This document shows positions 35,785-44,951 of a stretch of DNA of 64,000 bases, in pieces (position 1 is the first letter of the stretch; each line of letters begins with the position of its first letter). The notes below the pieces were generated by a model that did no database searches, was not told the DNA's origin, and saw only the letters and a list, made by a program, of their open reading frames with translations. Position numbers and translations under genes: made by a program. Origin of the DNA: Bacteroidia bacterium (GTDB lineage Bacteria; Bacteroidota; Bacteroidia; Flavobacteriales; Flavobacteriaceae); NCBI GenBank assembly GCA_030428865.1, contig JAUIEK010000004.1, forward strand, positions 1-64,000, written 5' to 3'.

Positions 35785-37393
35785 CAAAAAACTTACAATA
35801 TTAGTTGCTTGTATAGTAGCATTTACATCTTATTCATTTAAGTCAGATTTTTTTGAAATAGCGAAGCAGATAGAAATCTATACGAGTCTTTTTAAAGAAC
35901 TCAATATGTATTATGTAGAAGAAATTAATCCTGCAGAATTTACAAATAAGGCGATCAAAAACACATTAAAAGACCTTGATCCTTATACAAACTACTACAA
36001 TGAACAAGATGTTGAAGAAGCTAAAATAAGCAGAGAAGGAGAATATGCAGGTATTGGAGTTTCTGTAAGGTATAGCGATATAGGAATTATTCTCACAGAA
36101 ATATATCAAGGATATGCAGCAGATAAGAATGGATTAAAAGTTGGAGATATAATTACAAAAGTAGATGGACAACAACTAAAGGGTTTAAGTAGAGAGCAGT
36201 TATCTGAGTTTTTAAAAGGAGCTCCAGGCACATCCGTGAAATTGGAGGTAGATCGGCTTGGAGAAAATTTCAATTTTTCTGTTATACGCGAAAAGGTGGT
36301 GTATAATCCCGTTCCTTTTTATGGGATGATTGATGACGTTACAGGTTACATTGCCTTAAGTCGATTCAATTTAAAAGCATCATCTGAATTTAGAAAAGCG
36401 TATGAAGAGCTTGAAGAAAAAGGGATGAAACAGTTGGTTTTTGATTTGAGAGGAAATCTTGGCGGTTCTCTAAGAGAAGCAATTATAATATCAAATTTCT
36501 TTCTTCCTAAAAAAGCTCCTATTGTTTCCACAAAAGGGAAAGTGAAAAAATTTAACACAACATACAGAGGCACAAATGATCCTTTAACATTAGAAATGCC
36601 AATGGCGGTTTTAATTGATAGAAAATCTGCTTCTGCATCAGAAATTGTTAGCGGAGCATTGCAAGATTACGACCGAGCTGTTATTTTGGGAGAACGCTCT
36701 TTTGGAAAAGGATTAGTGCAACGATACCGAGAGCTAGAGTATGGCACACAGTTAAAACTCACGATTTCTAAATATTATACACCTAGCGGAAGATGTATTC
36801 AAGAATTGGACTATGCAAATAGAAATAAAAATGGAGATGTTCCTAAATTTTCGGATGGTTCAGTAAATGCTTTTAAAACAAAAAATGGTAGAGTTGTTTA
36901 TGACGGAGGAGGAATTACGCCTGATATTAAATCTCACTTTAAACCAATTACAGTTGCTACAGAATCTCTGTTACAATCTTCTGCAATTTTTGATTTTGGA
37001 ACAGTATTTTATCACCAAAACAAAAATATTATTACAGCGAAAGATTTTGAGTTTACAAATAGAGACTTTAGAGATTTTGAAATTTTTTTAATTTCTAGAG
37101 ATACCTCCTTTAAAACAGAACAGGAAAAATTATTTAGTAAAGCGTTTGCTTCGACAGTAGATTTACGGAAAGAAGAAAATTTAATCCTAAAGAAACTAAA
37201 AGAAAGCAAAATAGATGAGATTAAAAAAAATGAAGAGCGCATCATATCTTTAATTCAGGATGAAATTATTTCCAGGTATTATTATGAAGAAGGAGTTTAT
37301 CAAAATAGATTACAAAAAGATAAGCTAATAGAAAAAGCGGTTAATGTGCTTAATAATAAAGATAAATACCACAAAACATTAGCTAGAGAGTAG
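35765..37393 (+). CDS. C-terminal processing peptidase (S41, CtpA/Prc type)
   Basis: An N-terminal hydrophobic segment (about 8-23) anchors or exports this 542-residue protease. A PDZ domain follows (about 85-175, GEYAGIGVSVRYS, VGDIITKVDGQ). The S41 core has the catalytic Ser in SASASEIVSGALQDY and the Lys in ERSFGKGLVQ, a Ser/Lys dyad. Such enzymes trim C-termini of envelope proteins in the periplasm. Overlap with rnpA suggests coupled translation. It is followed 6 bp later by a DUF6909-type gene. Confidence 0.92.
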   Translation: MKTLRNNKKLTILVACIVAFTSYSFKSDFFEIAKQIEIYTSLFKELNMYYVEEINPAEFTNKAIKNTLKDLDPYTNYYNEQDVEEAKISREGEYAGIGVSVRYSDIGIILTEIYQGYAADKNGLKVGDIITKVDGQQLKGLSREQLSEFLKGAPGTSVKLEVDRLGENFNFSVIREKVVYNPVPFYGMIDDVTGYIALSRFNLKASSEFRKAYEELEEKGMKQLVFDLRGNLGGSLREAIIISNFFLPKKAPIVSTKGKVKKFNTTYRGTNDPLTLEMPMAVLIDRKSASASEIVSGALQDYDRAVILGERSFGKGLVQRYRELEYGTQLKLTISKYYTPSGRCIQELDYANRNKNGDVPKFSDGSVNAFKTKNGRVVYDGGGITPDIKSHFKPITVATESLLQSSAIFDFGTVFYHQNKNIITAKDFEFTNRDFRDFEIFLISRDTSFKTEQEKLFSKAFASTVDLRKEENLILKKLKESKIDEIKKNEERIISLIQDEIISRYYYEEGVYQNRLQKDKLIEKAVNVLNNKDKYHKTLARE

Positions 37394-37432
37394 CAAAGAA
37401 TGGTATCTTTACCAACACTTTTAACAATTATG

Positions 37433-39118
37433 TCTCAATTAAAGAATAAAGAAAGAACAAGAGCTCAAGAATCTACAAATGCAATAGAAAGACTGTATAT
37501 ATCTATGAGGCATTTATTCAGTAGAGGATTCTATAAACCTATGGGTGTTTCTGGCGCAACATTAAGAAAATCATTACTGTCTTTAAGACCAGAAATCTAC
37601 GGGTCTATTGCAGAAGACAAAATTGAATTGAATGGACTGGTATACGTAATAGAACGATTGCCAGAAGGGATTGAAGAATGTCAGTTTATTAATTTAACAG
37701 CAGATGAAGGCTACTCAAGTTCTCATTTTAGACCAATTATTCCGCCAAAACGTAGAAGGAATTGTTACAGGATTGATAAAGACCAAATGAATATAGAGAT
37801 CACGAGAGGTCGTTCTGAAATTTATGATATCCTTACGCATTTAACATTTTTGTTTATAGAATCTCATAAGATAAAAGATAGAATATTAATTTCTATTGAT
37901 GGAGAAGAAGTAACTCGTGAATGGGAAAACTTAGAAGAAGTTGTGCTAAATAACAAGGTATTAACTGATAAAGAAAGAGAGATAATCATCGTTCATTTAG
38001 GTAATATTTTAGGAAGAACGTATAGTGAAGTTGTAGCGGCTTATAAAGCATTTTCGTCTGAGAAAAACCCTGATCGCTTCTTTCAACTAATTTACTGGTT
38101 AGGGAAACTCGCGATTAATGAAAGTTGCTATCAAAAAAAGCGAACTGTAACATTTAGTTCCGTTTTAAACGAGCAGATAGGACATCATATTTATGGAGAA
38201 ATTTGGGCAAATAAAATTAAAGATGTTTTAAGTAAAAATAATTTATTTGAAAGGCCTACCCACATTATTAGTGCTAATATGCACAGTGTAATGAATTCTA
38301 TTTACGCTAAAGGAGCGCTTCCAGGAAAAGCCCAAGAAACAAAAAACTTTGAGTTATTTCAATTATTAAGTGATGATGCGAGTAAACCTTTACAAAAGAA
38401 AGTAAAAGAATACGCCTCTCAAAATGGACTGATCTATATTAAAGATGATTCAGGAACAAATATTAATGTTCAGATTATAGATTGTGCTAAAATTGACTTT
38501 TCTAAAACTGATTTTAACCTTTCATTTGATCTGGATAAAGCACCAGTGATTATCGTAATGGATTATGCTTTTGGAGAACAAGCTTACGAAACGATGGACG
38601 AACTTTTAAAACCATATAAGCAAAAGAAAAAACAAACACACTTGCATGTTGATTCAATTTCGATTATGGGAAAAGCTGGTATTTTAGAAGGAGGAAAAGG
38701 AGATATTATGATTCCTAATGCTCACATTTTTGAAGGAACAGCAGACAATTATCCTTTTAAAAATGAGCTTGCCAAAGAAGATTTAGAAGGCTTTGGTGTT
38801 AATGTGTATGATGGAGCTATGGTTACTGTTTTAGGCACATCGCTTCAAAACAAAGATGTGTTGAGGTTTTTTCATGAATCTACCTGGCAAGTAATCGGTT
38901 TAGAAATGGAAGGAGCACATTATCAAAAAGCGATTCAAGCAGCATCAAAGATTAGAGGTAATATTTCAGAAAACGTAAAAGTTCGATATGCTTATTATGC
39001 TTCAGACAATCCTTTAGAAACGGGTGCAACACTAGCTTCTGGAGGCTTGGGGATGACAGGAGTTATTCCTACCTATAGCATAACAAAAAGAATTTTAGAA
39101 CAAATATTTAAGAAATAA
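37433..39118 (+). CDS. DUF6909-type protein, phosphorylase-like C-terminal half
   Basis: This soluble protein of about 560 residues is highly conserved in flavobacteria as I remember it (RTRAQESTNAIERLYISMRH, PEIYGSIAEDKIELNGLVY, CYRIDKDQMNIEITRGRSEI). The C-terminal half has segments like nucleoside phosphorylases or AMP nucleosidase (SIMGKAGILEGGKGDIMIPN, and VIGLEMEGAHYQKAI, close to the EMEG/EMEA nucleoside-binding motif). The function is not known to me. ATG 37433 is preferred to 37400 because the conserved region begins just after it. It may share the rnpA operon. Confidence 0.75.
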   Translation, partial: SQLKNKERTRAQESTNAIERLYISMRHLFSRGFYKPMGVSGATLRKSLLSLRPEIYGSIAEDKIELNGLVYVIERLPEGIEECQFINLTADEGYSSSHFRPIIPPKRRRNCYRIDKDQMNIEITRGRSEIYDILTHLTFLFIESHKIKDRILISIDGEEVTREWENLEEVVLNNKVLTDKEREIIIVHLGNILGRTYSEVVAAYKAFSSEKNPDRFFQLIYWLGKLAINESCYQKKRTVTFSSVLNEQIGHHIYGEIWANKIKDVLSKNNLFERPTHIISANMHSVMNSIYAKGALPGKAQETKNFELFQLLSDDASKPLQKKVKEYASQNGLIYIKDDSGTNINVQIIDCAKIDFSKTDFNLSFDLDKAPVIIVMDYAFGEQAYETMDELLKPYKQKKKQTHLHVDSISIMGKAGILEGGKGDIMIPNAHIFEGTADNYPFKNELAKEDLEGFGVNVYDGAMVTVLGTSLQNKDVLRFFHESTWQVIGLEMEGAHYQKAIQAASKIRGNISENVKVRYAYYASDNPLETGATLASGGLGMTGVIPTYSITKRILEQIFKK

Positions 39119-39131
39119 ATAAGGGGTTATT

Positions 39132-40172
39132 ATGTCAAAACATCAAGAAAGCAGAGAAGAAGAAATAGATCTAGGATCTTTATTTATTCTGATTGGTAGA
39201 GGATTTTCTAGATTTTTCAATTTCATAGGTTTTATTCTTAAAAAAATCTATTTTTTCTTTATTTACATTCTCCTTTTTGTTAAAATCCACTTTCTTAAAA
39301 TTATAATAGCTGGACTTATAGGGGCTTCTGTAGGAGCTGTTTTAGAATATAGCAAAGCAGATAAGATTTATGCTTCAGACATGGTGTTGCAACCTAATTT
39401 TAAAAGTTCTAGACAGCTCTATAATAACATAGAATTTTATAATCATTTAGTAGAACAAGAAAGTATAAGTTCTTTATCTGCCGCTTTTAATATTTCAGAA
39501 GAAGAAGCTGCTAGTTTGCGAAAATTTGAAATAGAACCTTTATTGTCTGATAATGATGTGGTTGAATCGTATTATAACTTAATTCATTCAATAGACTCAA
39601 CCGCAATTAATAATTATTCGTATAATGATTTTAAAAGTTCCTTTACAGAATATGATTACAAGTTCCACAAGCTACATGTAGAGTCAGTAAATAGTACCGT
39701 TTTTTCTAAGTTAGGAGAGAGCATTCTTGCCTCTGTAGTGTCAAATCAATATTTTAATAAATTAAAAAGTCTAAACAAGGAAAACCTTTACCGGTCGGAT
39801 TCAATTCTTCGAAAAAACTTATATCAATTAGACACACTGAGAAAAGTTTACATGGAAGTAATGAAAGAAGAGTCGAAAAAGAATAGTCAAGGAACAATCC
39901 TAAATTTAGGAGATAAAGAAGTAAATGTGAAAGAGCTAGAGTTGTTTGAAATTAGTAGAACAATTAATAAAGATTTAAAAGAAATATCTGAAGATATAAT
40001 GAAAGAATCAGAAATCATAAACGTAGTTTCTAATTTTCAGCCAGTTGGATACGAAATAAAATCGCTAGATAGAAACTATATATTTTTGCTTTCTGCTTTA
40101 GGAATGTTACTGGTTATATGCTTCCTTTTACTTAAGAAACTCAATTCATATCTAAATACATTTAAACAGTAA
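39132..40172 (+). CDS. Wzz-like polysaccharide chain-length/export protein
   Basis: Two hydrophobic regions frame a long extracytoplasmic middle: one at about 45-68 (IIIAGLIGASVGAVLEY) and one near the C-terminus (YIFLLSALGMLLVICFLLL). A further hydrophobic stretch (about 20-50) precedes the first. The layout is that of Wzz/Etk N-terminal domain proteins, which set chain length at the inner membrane. There is no kinase domain. It is the first gene of the polysaccharide cluster, and rfbB starts directly after its stop. Confidence 0.75.
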   Translation: MSKHQESREEEIDLGSLFILIGRGFSRFFNFIGFILKKIYFFFIYILLFVKIHFLKIIIAGLIGASVGAVLEYSKADKIYASDMVLQPNFKSSRQLYNNIEFYNHLVEQESISSLSAAFNISEEEAASLRKFEIEPLLSDNDVVESYYNLIHSIDSTAINNYSYNDFKSSFTEYDYKFHKLHVESVNSTVFSKLGESILASVVSNQYFNKLKSLNKENLYRSDSILRKNLYQLDTLRKVYMEVMKEESKKNSQGTILNLGDKEVNVKELELFEISRTINKDLKEISEDIMKESEIINVVSNFQPVGYEIKSLDRNYIFLLSALGMLLVICFLLLKKLNSYLNTFKQ

Positions 40173-41189
40173 GTGTTGAAGAAGAAAATTTTAGTTACGG
40201 GAGGAGCAGGTTTTATAGGGTCTAATTTTATTCCTTATTTTTTAGATTCATATAAAGATGTTGGCATTGTTAATTTAGATTTACTTACCTATGCGGGAGA
40301 TTTGAAGAATCTTTCAAATGTTGAATCTCATGAAAGATATGAATTTGTAAAAGGAGATGTTTGTGATAAAAATTTGATAGAAACACTTTTTGAGAAATAT
40401 AAATTTCAAGGAGTCATTCATTTTGCGGCAGAATCTCATGTAGATAATTCCATAAATAAACCTGATGCTTTTATTAGTACGAATGTTTTAGGAACGTTTA
40501 CTCTGCTAGAAGTAGCAAAGTCATACTGGATGCAAGCTCCACATAAATCGAAAAAAGAATTTGAACAAGCAAGGTTTCTTCATATTTCTACTGATGAGGT
40601 TTATGGAACTTTAAGTGAAACAGGATTCTTTACAGAGGAAACCTCTTATGCGCCAAATAGTCCGTATAGTGCGTCAAAAGCCTCTTCAGACTTTTTTGTA
40701 AGAAGTTATTTTCATACCTATGGATTAAATGTTGTTACAACAAACTGTTCAAATAATTACGGTCCTAAGCAGCACGATGAAAAGCTGATTCCAACCATTA
40801 TTAGAAAATCCATTCAAAATCAAGAGATTCCTATTTATGGAGATGGGAAAAACGTGCGAGATTGGCTTTATGTGCTAGATCATTGTAAAGGAATCGATTT
40901 GGCTTATCATAAAGGAAAGCCAGGAGAAACGTATAATGTAGGAGGAAAAAATGAAAAAACAAATCTTGAAATTGCACATATAATTTGTGATATTCTAGAT
41001 CAAAAGAAGCTTAAATCGGAATCGTATAAAAAACAAATTACATTTGTGAAAGATAGGCCTGGTCATGATTTCCGATATGCTATTGATGCTACTAAAATAG
41101 AATCAGAATTAGGCTGGAAGGCTCAAGAAAACTTTGAGTCTGGAATTGAAAAAACAGTTGATTGGTATTTAAAAAAATATAAAAAATGA
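40173..41189 (+). CDS. rfbB: dTDP-glucose 4,6-dehydratase
   Basis: This SDR enzyme makes dTDP-4-keto-6-deoxyglucose. It has the NAD motif GGAGFIGSN near residues 10-18, the catalytic T-D-E (STDEVYG, 140-145) and Tyr165-xxx-Lys169 ([10 protein letters not shown]). Length (338) is normal. The start is GTG directly after the stop of the Wzz-like gene. The stop overlaps rfbA by 4 bp. Confidence 0.95.
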   Translation: MLKKKILVTGGAGFIGSNFIPYFLDSYKDVGIVNLDLLTYAGDLKNLSNVESHERYEFVKGDVCDKNLIETLFEKYKFQGVIHFAAESHVDNSINKPDAFISTNVLGTFTLLEVAKSYWMQAPHKSKKEFEQARFLHISTDEVYGTLSETGFFTEETSYAPNSPYSASKASSDFFVRSYFHTYGLNVVTTNCSNNYGPKQHDEKLIPTIIRKSIQNQEIPIYGDGKNVRDWLYVLDHCKGIDLAYHKGKPGETYNVGGKNEKTNLEIAHIICDILDQKKLKSESYKKQITFVKDRPGHDFRYAIDATKIESELGWKAQENFESGIEKTVDWYLKKYKK

Positions 41190-42040
41190 AGGGGATTGTT
41201 TTAGCAGGAGGATCAGGAACAAGATTGCATCCACTAACATTAAGTGTTAGTAAGCAATTAATGCCTGTCTATGATAAGCCAATGATTTACTATCCAATAT
41301 CAACACTTATTTCAGCTGGTATTAATGAAATATTAATCATATCTACTCCAAATGATTTACCATTATTTAAGAAACTATTATCCGATGGGAGTCAATTTGG
41401 TTGTCGGTTTGAATATGCTGTTCAAGAACACCCTAATGGGTTGGCAGAGGCTTTTATTATTGGAGAGAGTTTTATAAAAAAAGATAAAGTTGCTTTAATC
41501 TTAGGTGATAATATTTTTTATGGTACGGGATTATCTCAACTTCTTAAAGCGAATAATGACCCTAATGGAGGAATTGTATATGCATATCATGTACAAGATC
41601 CAGAAAGATATGGAGTGGTTGAATTTGATATTAATGGAGTTGCCGTTTCTATAGAAGAGAAGCCTAAGAAACCAAAATCTAATTATGCCGTTCCTGGAAT
41701 TTATTTCTATGATAATGAGGTTGTTAATATAGCTAAGAATTTGAAGCCGAGTAGCAGAGGAGAATTGGAAATAACAGATGTTAATAAGGTATATCTTAAA
41801 AAAGGAAATTTACAAGTAAGTATTTTAGATAAAGGAACAGCCTGGCTAGATACAGGAACATTTAAATCACTTATGCAAGCAGCACAGTTCGTTCAGGTTA
41901 TCGAAGAAAGACAGGGTTTAAAAGTTGGTTCAATTGAAGAAGCGGCATATCAATCAGGGTTTATTACTAAAGAAGAATTAACTAGCTTGGCTAAAAAGTT
42001 TTTAAAAAGTGGTTATGGATCTAATTTGTTAAAGATTTAA
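41186..42040 (+). CDS. rfbA: Glucose-1-phosphate thymidylyltransferase
   Basis: The nucleotidyltransferase motif [13 protein letters not shown] opens the protein, and [24 protein letters not shown] and [14 protein letters not shown] follow, all diagnostic of RmlA. It makes dTDP-glucose from Glc-1-P and dTTP. Length is 284. It overlaps rfbB by 4 bp and rfbC by one base. Confidence 0.96.
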   Translation: MKGIVLAGGSGTRLHPLTLSVSKQLMPVYDKPMIYYPISTLISAGINEILIISTPNDLPLFKKLLSDGSQFGCRFEYAVQEHPNGLAEAFIIGESFIKKDKVALILGDNIFYGTGLSQLLKANNDPNGGIVYAYHVQDPERYGVVEFDINGVAVSIEEKPKKPKSNYAVPGIYFYDNEVVNIAKNLKPSSRGELEITDVNKVYLKKGNLQVSILDKGTAWLDTGTFKSLMQAAQFVQVIEERQGLKVGSIEEAAYQSGFITKEELTSLAKKFLKSGYGSNLLKI

Positions 42041-42591
42041 TGAACATTAAAAAAACACCATTAAAAGATTGCTTTATACTAAAGCCTGCCGTTTTTGGAG
42101 ATGGCAGAGGATATTTTTTTGAAAGTTTTAATAAGAAAAAATTCAAAAAGTTAACAGGATTAAATATTGATTTTGTTCAGGACAATGAGTCTTTCTCTAA
42201 CAGAGGTGTTATTAGAGGGTTGCATTTTCAAACGGGAGAATGGGCGCAGGCTAAATTGGTACGAGTAATAAGAGGAAAAGTTCTAGATGTTGCTGTAGAT
42301 ATTAGAAAGAATTCTCCTACTTATGGCAAACATTTTTCAATAGAGCTAAGTGGAGAAAATAAATTACAGCTTTTTATACCAAGAGGGTTTGCACATGGAT
42401 TTTCTGTTTTAAAAGAGAATACAATTGTTTCTTATAAGTGCGATAATTACTATAACAAAGAGTCAGAAAGCGGGATTTTTCCTTTTGACTCAGATTTGGA
42501 TATAAATTGGGGATTGTTAGAGCATGAGGCAGTTTTGTCGAAAAAAGATAAACTTTTACCAAGTTTTAAAGATTATATTAACCAAATATAA
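42040..42591 (+). CDS. rfbC: dTDP-4-dehydrorhamnose 3,5-epimerase
   Basis: The RmlC cupin motifs are present: GRGYFFESFNKKKF, RGVIRGLHFQ, KLVRVIRGKVLDVAVDIR and PRGFAHGFSVL. It epimerises dTDP-4-keto-6-deoxyglucose at C3 and C5. Length is 183. No rfbD (RmlD reductase) follows, so the end sugar may be rhamnose made with a reductase elsewhere, or another dTDP-sugar. Confidence 0.95.
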   Translation: MNIKKTPLKDCFILKPAVFGDGRGYFFESFNKKKFKKLTGLNIDFVQDNESFSNRGVIRGLHFQTGEWAQAKLVRVIRGKVLDVAVDIRKNSPTYGKHFSIELSGENKLQLFIPRGFAHGFSVLKENTIVSYKCDNYYNKESESGIFPFDSDLDINWGLLEHEAVLSKKDKLLPSFKDYINQI

Positions 42592-42596
42592 TTTTG
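42589..42596 (+). promoter_or_regulatory. Internal promoter before the nonulosonic-acid module
   Basis: TAATTTTG matches TAnnTTTG at the end of rfbC. The 60-bp gap before the next ATG (42652) is the longest gap in the gene cluster. Confidence 0.45.
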
Positions 42597-42651
42597 CACT
42601 TGGGCTATATTCAATGTTATTTCTTTTATTAGTCAACTTTTTAATTAGCAA

Positions 42652-43389
42652 ATGAATTTAGGAATAATAATACAAGCCAGAATAGGCTCAACTAGACTGC
42701 CTTCTAAGATAGTTTATCAAATAGATGAGGATATTACATTTCTTGATTTGTTGTTGTCTAGGTTAAATTTGCTAAAAGAAGACATCCCGATTGCTTTAGC
42801 ATCTTCATTAAATCCTAAAGATGATGTTTTAGAGAAATATGCTCATCGTTATAAGATTAATTTTTTTAGAGGATCAGAAGATAATGTTAGTAAACGTTTT
42901 GTAGATGCGGCTTCTAAGTTTAATATTGATACAATCATCAGAGTTTGTTCAGATAACCCGTTTATTGATATTAATGAAATAAAGAAACTAATCAGTCTTT
43001 ATGATGAGCAAGATTATTTATCTTATAAAATAAATGGAAAACCGTCAATTCTTACTCATTATGGGTTTTTTACTGAAATTGTAAAGCTAGATGCTATTAA
43101 ACAAATAGTAAATAAAGATTCTTGCAAAGAACATGTTACAAATTGCATATATAAACAACCTGAAAAATTTAATGTTTCTTTTATAGAAAAAAAGATATCA
43201 GAAAAAAGAATTAGATGTACTCTAGATACAATGAATGATCTACAAAATTTGAAATACTTTTATACTAATTATTTTAAGTTTTTTAAAGACAAAATTAATT
43301 TTGGTTATCATGAAATAATTGAACAAATAATAAAAGATGAAGATCTGCTGAAAAAAATGGAGAAAGAAATAAAAACCAATGAAAAATGA
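42652..43389 (+). CDS. SpsF-like CMP-sugar cytidylyltransferase
   Basis: IIIQARIGSTRLPSKI is the nucleotide-binding start of SpsF/KdsB/NeuA-type cytidylyltransferases. FFRGSEDNVSKRFVDAA and IRVCSDNPFID follow, and RCTLDTMNDL near the end fits SpsF. It probably activates a nonulosonic or related keto-sugar acid with CTP. Length is 245. It overlaps the NeuB-like synthase gene by 4 bp and forms a three-gene module with it and a KdsC-like phosphatase. Confidence 0.82.
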   Translation: MNLGIIIQARIGSTRLPSKIVYQIDEDITFLDLLLSRLNLLKEDIPIALASSLNPKDDVLEKYAHRYKINFFRGSEDNVSKRFVDAASKFNIDTIIRVCSDNPFIDINEIKKLISLYDEQDYLSYKINGKPSILTHYGFFTEIVKLDAIKQIVNKDSCKEHVTNCIYKQPEKFNVSFIEKKISEKRIRCTLDTMNDLQNLKYFYTNYFKFFKDKINFGYHEIIEQIIKDEDLLKKMEKEIKTNEK

Positions 43390-44420
43390 CTTACATAATA
43401 GGGGAGATAGGACAAAATCATAATGGCTCTATAGATATAGCTAAACTTATAATTGACGTTGCTTCTAGAAAAGTAAAGGACAATTTGTTTGGCAAGGAAT
43501 TAAAAAAGATGGATGCTGTTAAGTTTACTAAAAGAGATCTGAACCAAGAGCTTTCTTCATCGCAAATGAATAGAATTTATGATTCGCCAAACTCATTTGG
43601 TAAAACTTATGGAGAACATAGATCTTTTTTAGAGTTAAATGAAGAAGAGCATTTTGAACTTTACAAATATGCTAAAAGTAAAAGTCTAGACTTTGTGGAA
43701 ACTTTATGCGCTATTGGATGCGTAAACATGCTCAGATTATTTACGCCAGATAAGTTAAAAGTAGCTTCAAGAGATTTAACAAATATTCCTTTGTTATCGG
43801 CTCTTTCAGAAACTAAAATTCCCATTATAATATCAACAGGAATGGCTGGCAAAAAAGAATTAGACCAAGCTCTAAATACCATAACCAAATACCATAGTAA
43901 TATTTCAATATTACATTGTGTGTCAGAATACCCTACACAATATCATAATGTTAATCTTAAAACAATTACGTATCTCAAGAAAAACTATCCGCAATACAAG
44001 ATTGGATATTCAGATCATACTATTGGTATTGCTACACCTCTTGCGGCAGTATCTATGGGAGCAGAGATAATAGAAAAGCACATAACTATTGACAGAAGAA
44101 TGAAAGGAACAGATCAATCTGGATCTTTAGGAATAGATGGTATATATAGAATGGTGAGAGATGTGCGGAATCTAGAAGAATCAATAGGTGTAGAAGATAT
44201 TTTTATAGACGATTCAGTTATTGCCTCTAGAGAAAAATTAGAAAGATCAATAGCTACAATTAGAGATATGAAAAAAGGCGAAGTAATATCGAATAAAGAT
44301 ATTCATTTATTAAGTCCAGGAAATGGAGTTAAATGGGCAGATAAAAACATTATTATTGGCAAGCGATTATCTGTAGATTTGCCTAAAGATGAGATTATTT
44401 ATAAGTCAAATATAGAATAA
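43386..44420 (+). CDS. NeuB-family nonulosonic acid synthase (SpsE/KDN-9-P synthase-like)
   Basis: The NeuB TIM barrel and C-terminal SAF (antifreeze-like) domain are both present. Motifs are IGEIGQNHNGSIDIAK at the N-terminus, LKVASRDLTNIPLL, IIISTGMA, LHCVSEYPTQ, IGYSDHTIGI and EKHITIDRRMKGTDQSGSL. The family condenses phosphoenolpyruvate with a hexose or its 6-phosphate. There is no NeuC, PseB/PseC or other amino-sugar enzyme nearby, and a phosphatase follows directly, which suits a phosphorylated substrate as in the KDN pathway. Length is 344. The exact product is inference. Confidence 0.85.
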   Translation: MTYIIGEIGQNHNGSIDIAKLIIDVASRKVKDNLFGKELKKMDAVKFTKRDLNQELSSSQMNRIYDSPNSFGKTYGEHRSFLELNEEEHFELYKYAKSKSLDFVETLCAIGCVNMLRLFTPDKLKVASRDLTNIPLLSALSETKIPIIISTGMAGKKELDQALNTITKYHSNISILHCVSEYPTQYHNVNLKTITYLKKNYPQYKIGYSDHTIGIATPLAAVSMGAEIIEKHITIDRRMKGTDQSGSLGIDGIYRMVRDVRNLEESIGVEDIFIDDSVIASREKLERSIATIRDMKKGEVISNKDIHLLSPGNGVKWADKNIIIGKRLSVDLPKDEIIYKSNIE

Positions 44421-44941
44421 TGTTACCTAAATTAATTTTAACAGATATTGATGGTGTATGGACAGACGGGGGAATGTACTATGATGAGAAAGGTAATGAA
44501 TTAAAAAAATTCAATACTTATGATAGTGCTGGAGTTCTCTTTTGTAAACTTTTAAAAATTCCTGTTGGAATTATTACAGGAGAAGCTGCTATTTCGGTAA
44601 AAAATAGAGCAAACAAATTAAAAGTAGATTATCTGTTTTTAGGAATAAAAGATAAACAAAAGATAGTTAAGAATCTTATTGACGATATGAAAATTGATTG
44701 GAAAAATGTTGCTTACTTAGGAGATGACATAAATGATTTTGCTGTTTTAAGTAATGTTGGTATAAGTGCATGCCCATCATCTGCTCCAAGTTATATAAAG
44801 TCAATTGTTAATTGGACATTAGAAAAAAAAGGCGGCGAAGGAGTTTTTAGAGAGTTTGTAGAACGAATAATCACTGAAAATAACATATCTATTGTTAAGT
44901 TGCTTAAAAAGAATAATGTTATACAAAGTATAATTCAATAG
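44420..44941 (+). CDS. KdsC-like HAD phosphatase
   Basis: The protein (173 residues) has HAD motif I in LTDIDGVWTDGGMYY (Asp9, Asp11), IITGEAA in motif II, KDKQKIVKNL in the KdsC Lys region and LGDDINDFAVL in motif III/IV. It belongs to the KdsC/KDN-9-phosphatase group, tetramers that dephosphorylate keto-sugar acids. It follows the synthase by a one-base overlap, so it should remove the phosphate from that product before CMP activation. Confidence 0.88.
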   Translation: MLPKLILTDIDGVWTDGGMYYDEKGNELKKFNTYDSAGVLFCKLLKIPVGIITGEAAISVKNRANKLKVDYLFLGIKDKQKIVKNLIDDMKIDWKNVAYLGDDINDFAVLSNVGISACPSSAPSYIKSIVNWTLEKKGGEGVFREFVERIITENNISIVKLLKKNNVIQSIIQ

Positions 44942-44951
44942 AGCCGCTAAT

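Noticed and set aside
36867..37091. Leu/Gln-rich plus-strand frame inside the CtpA-type gene
   Set aside because: It is a shifted-frame shadow of a well-supported protease.
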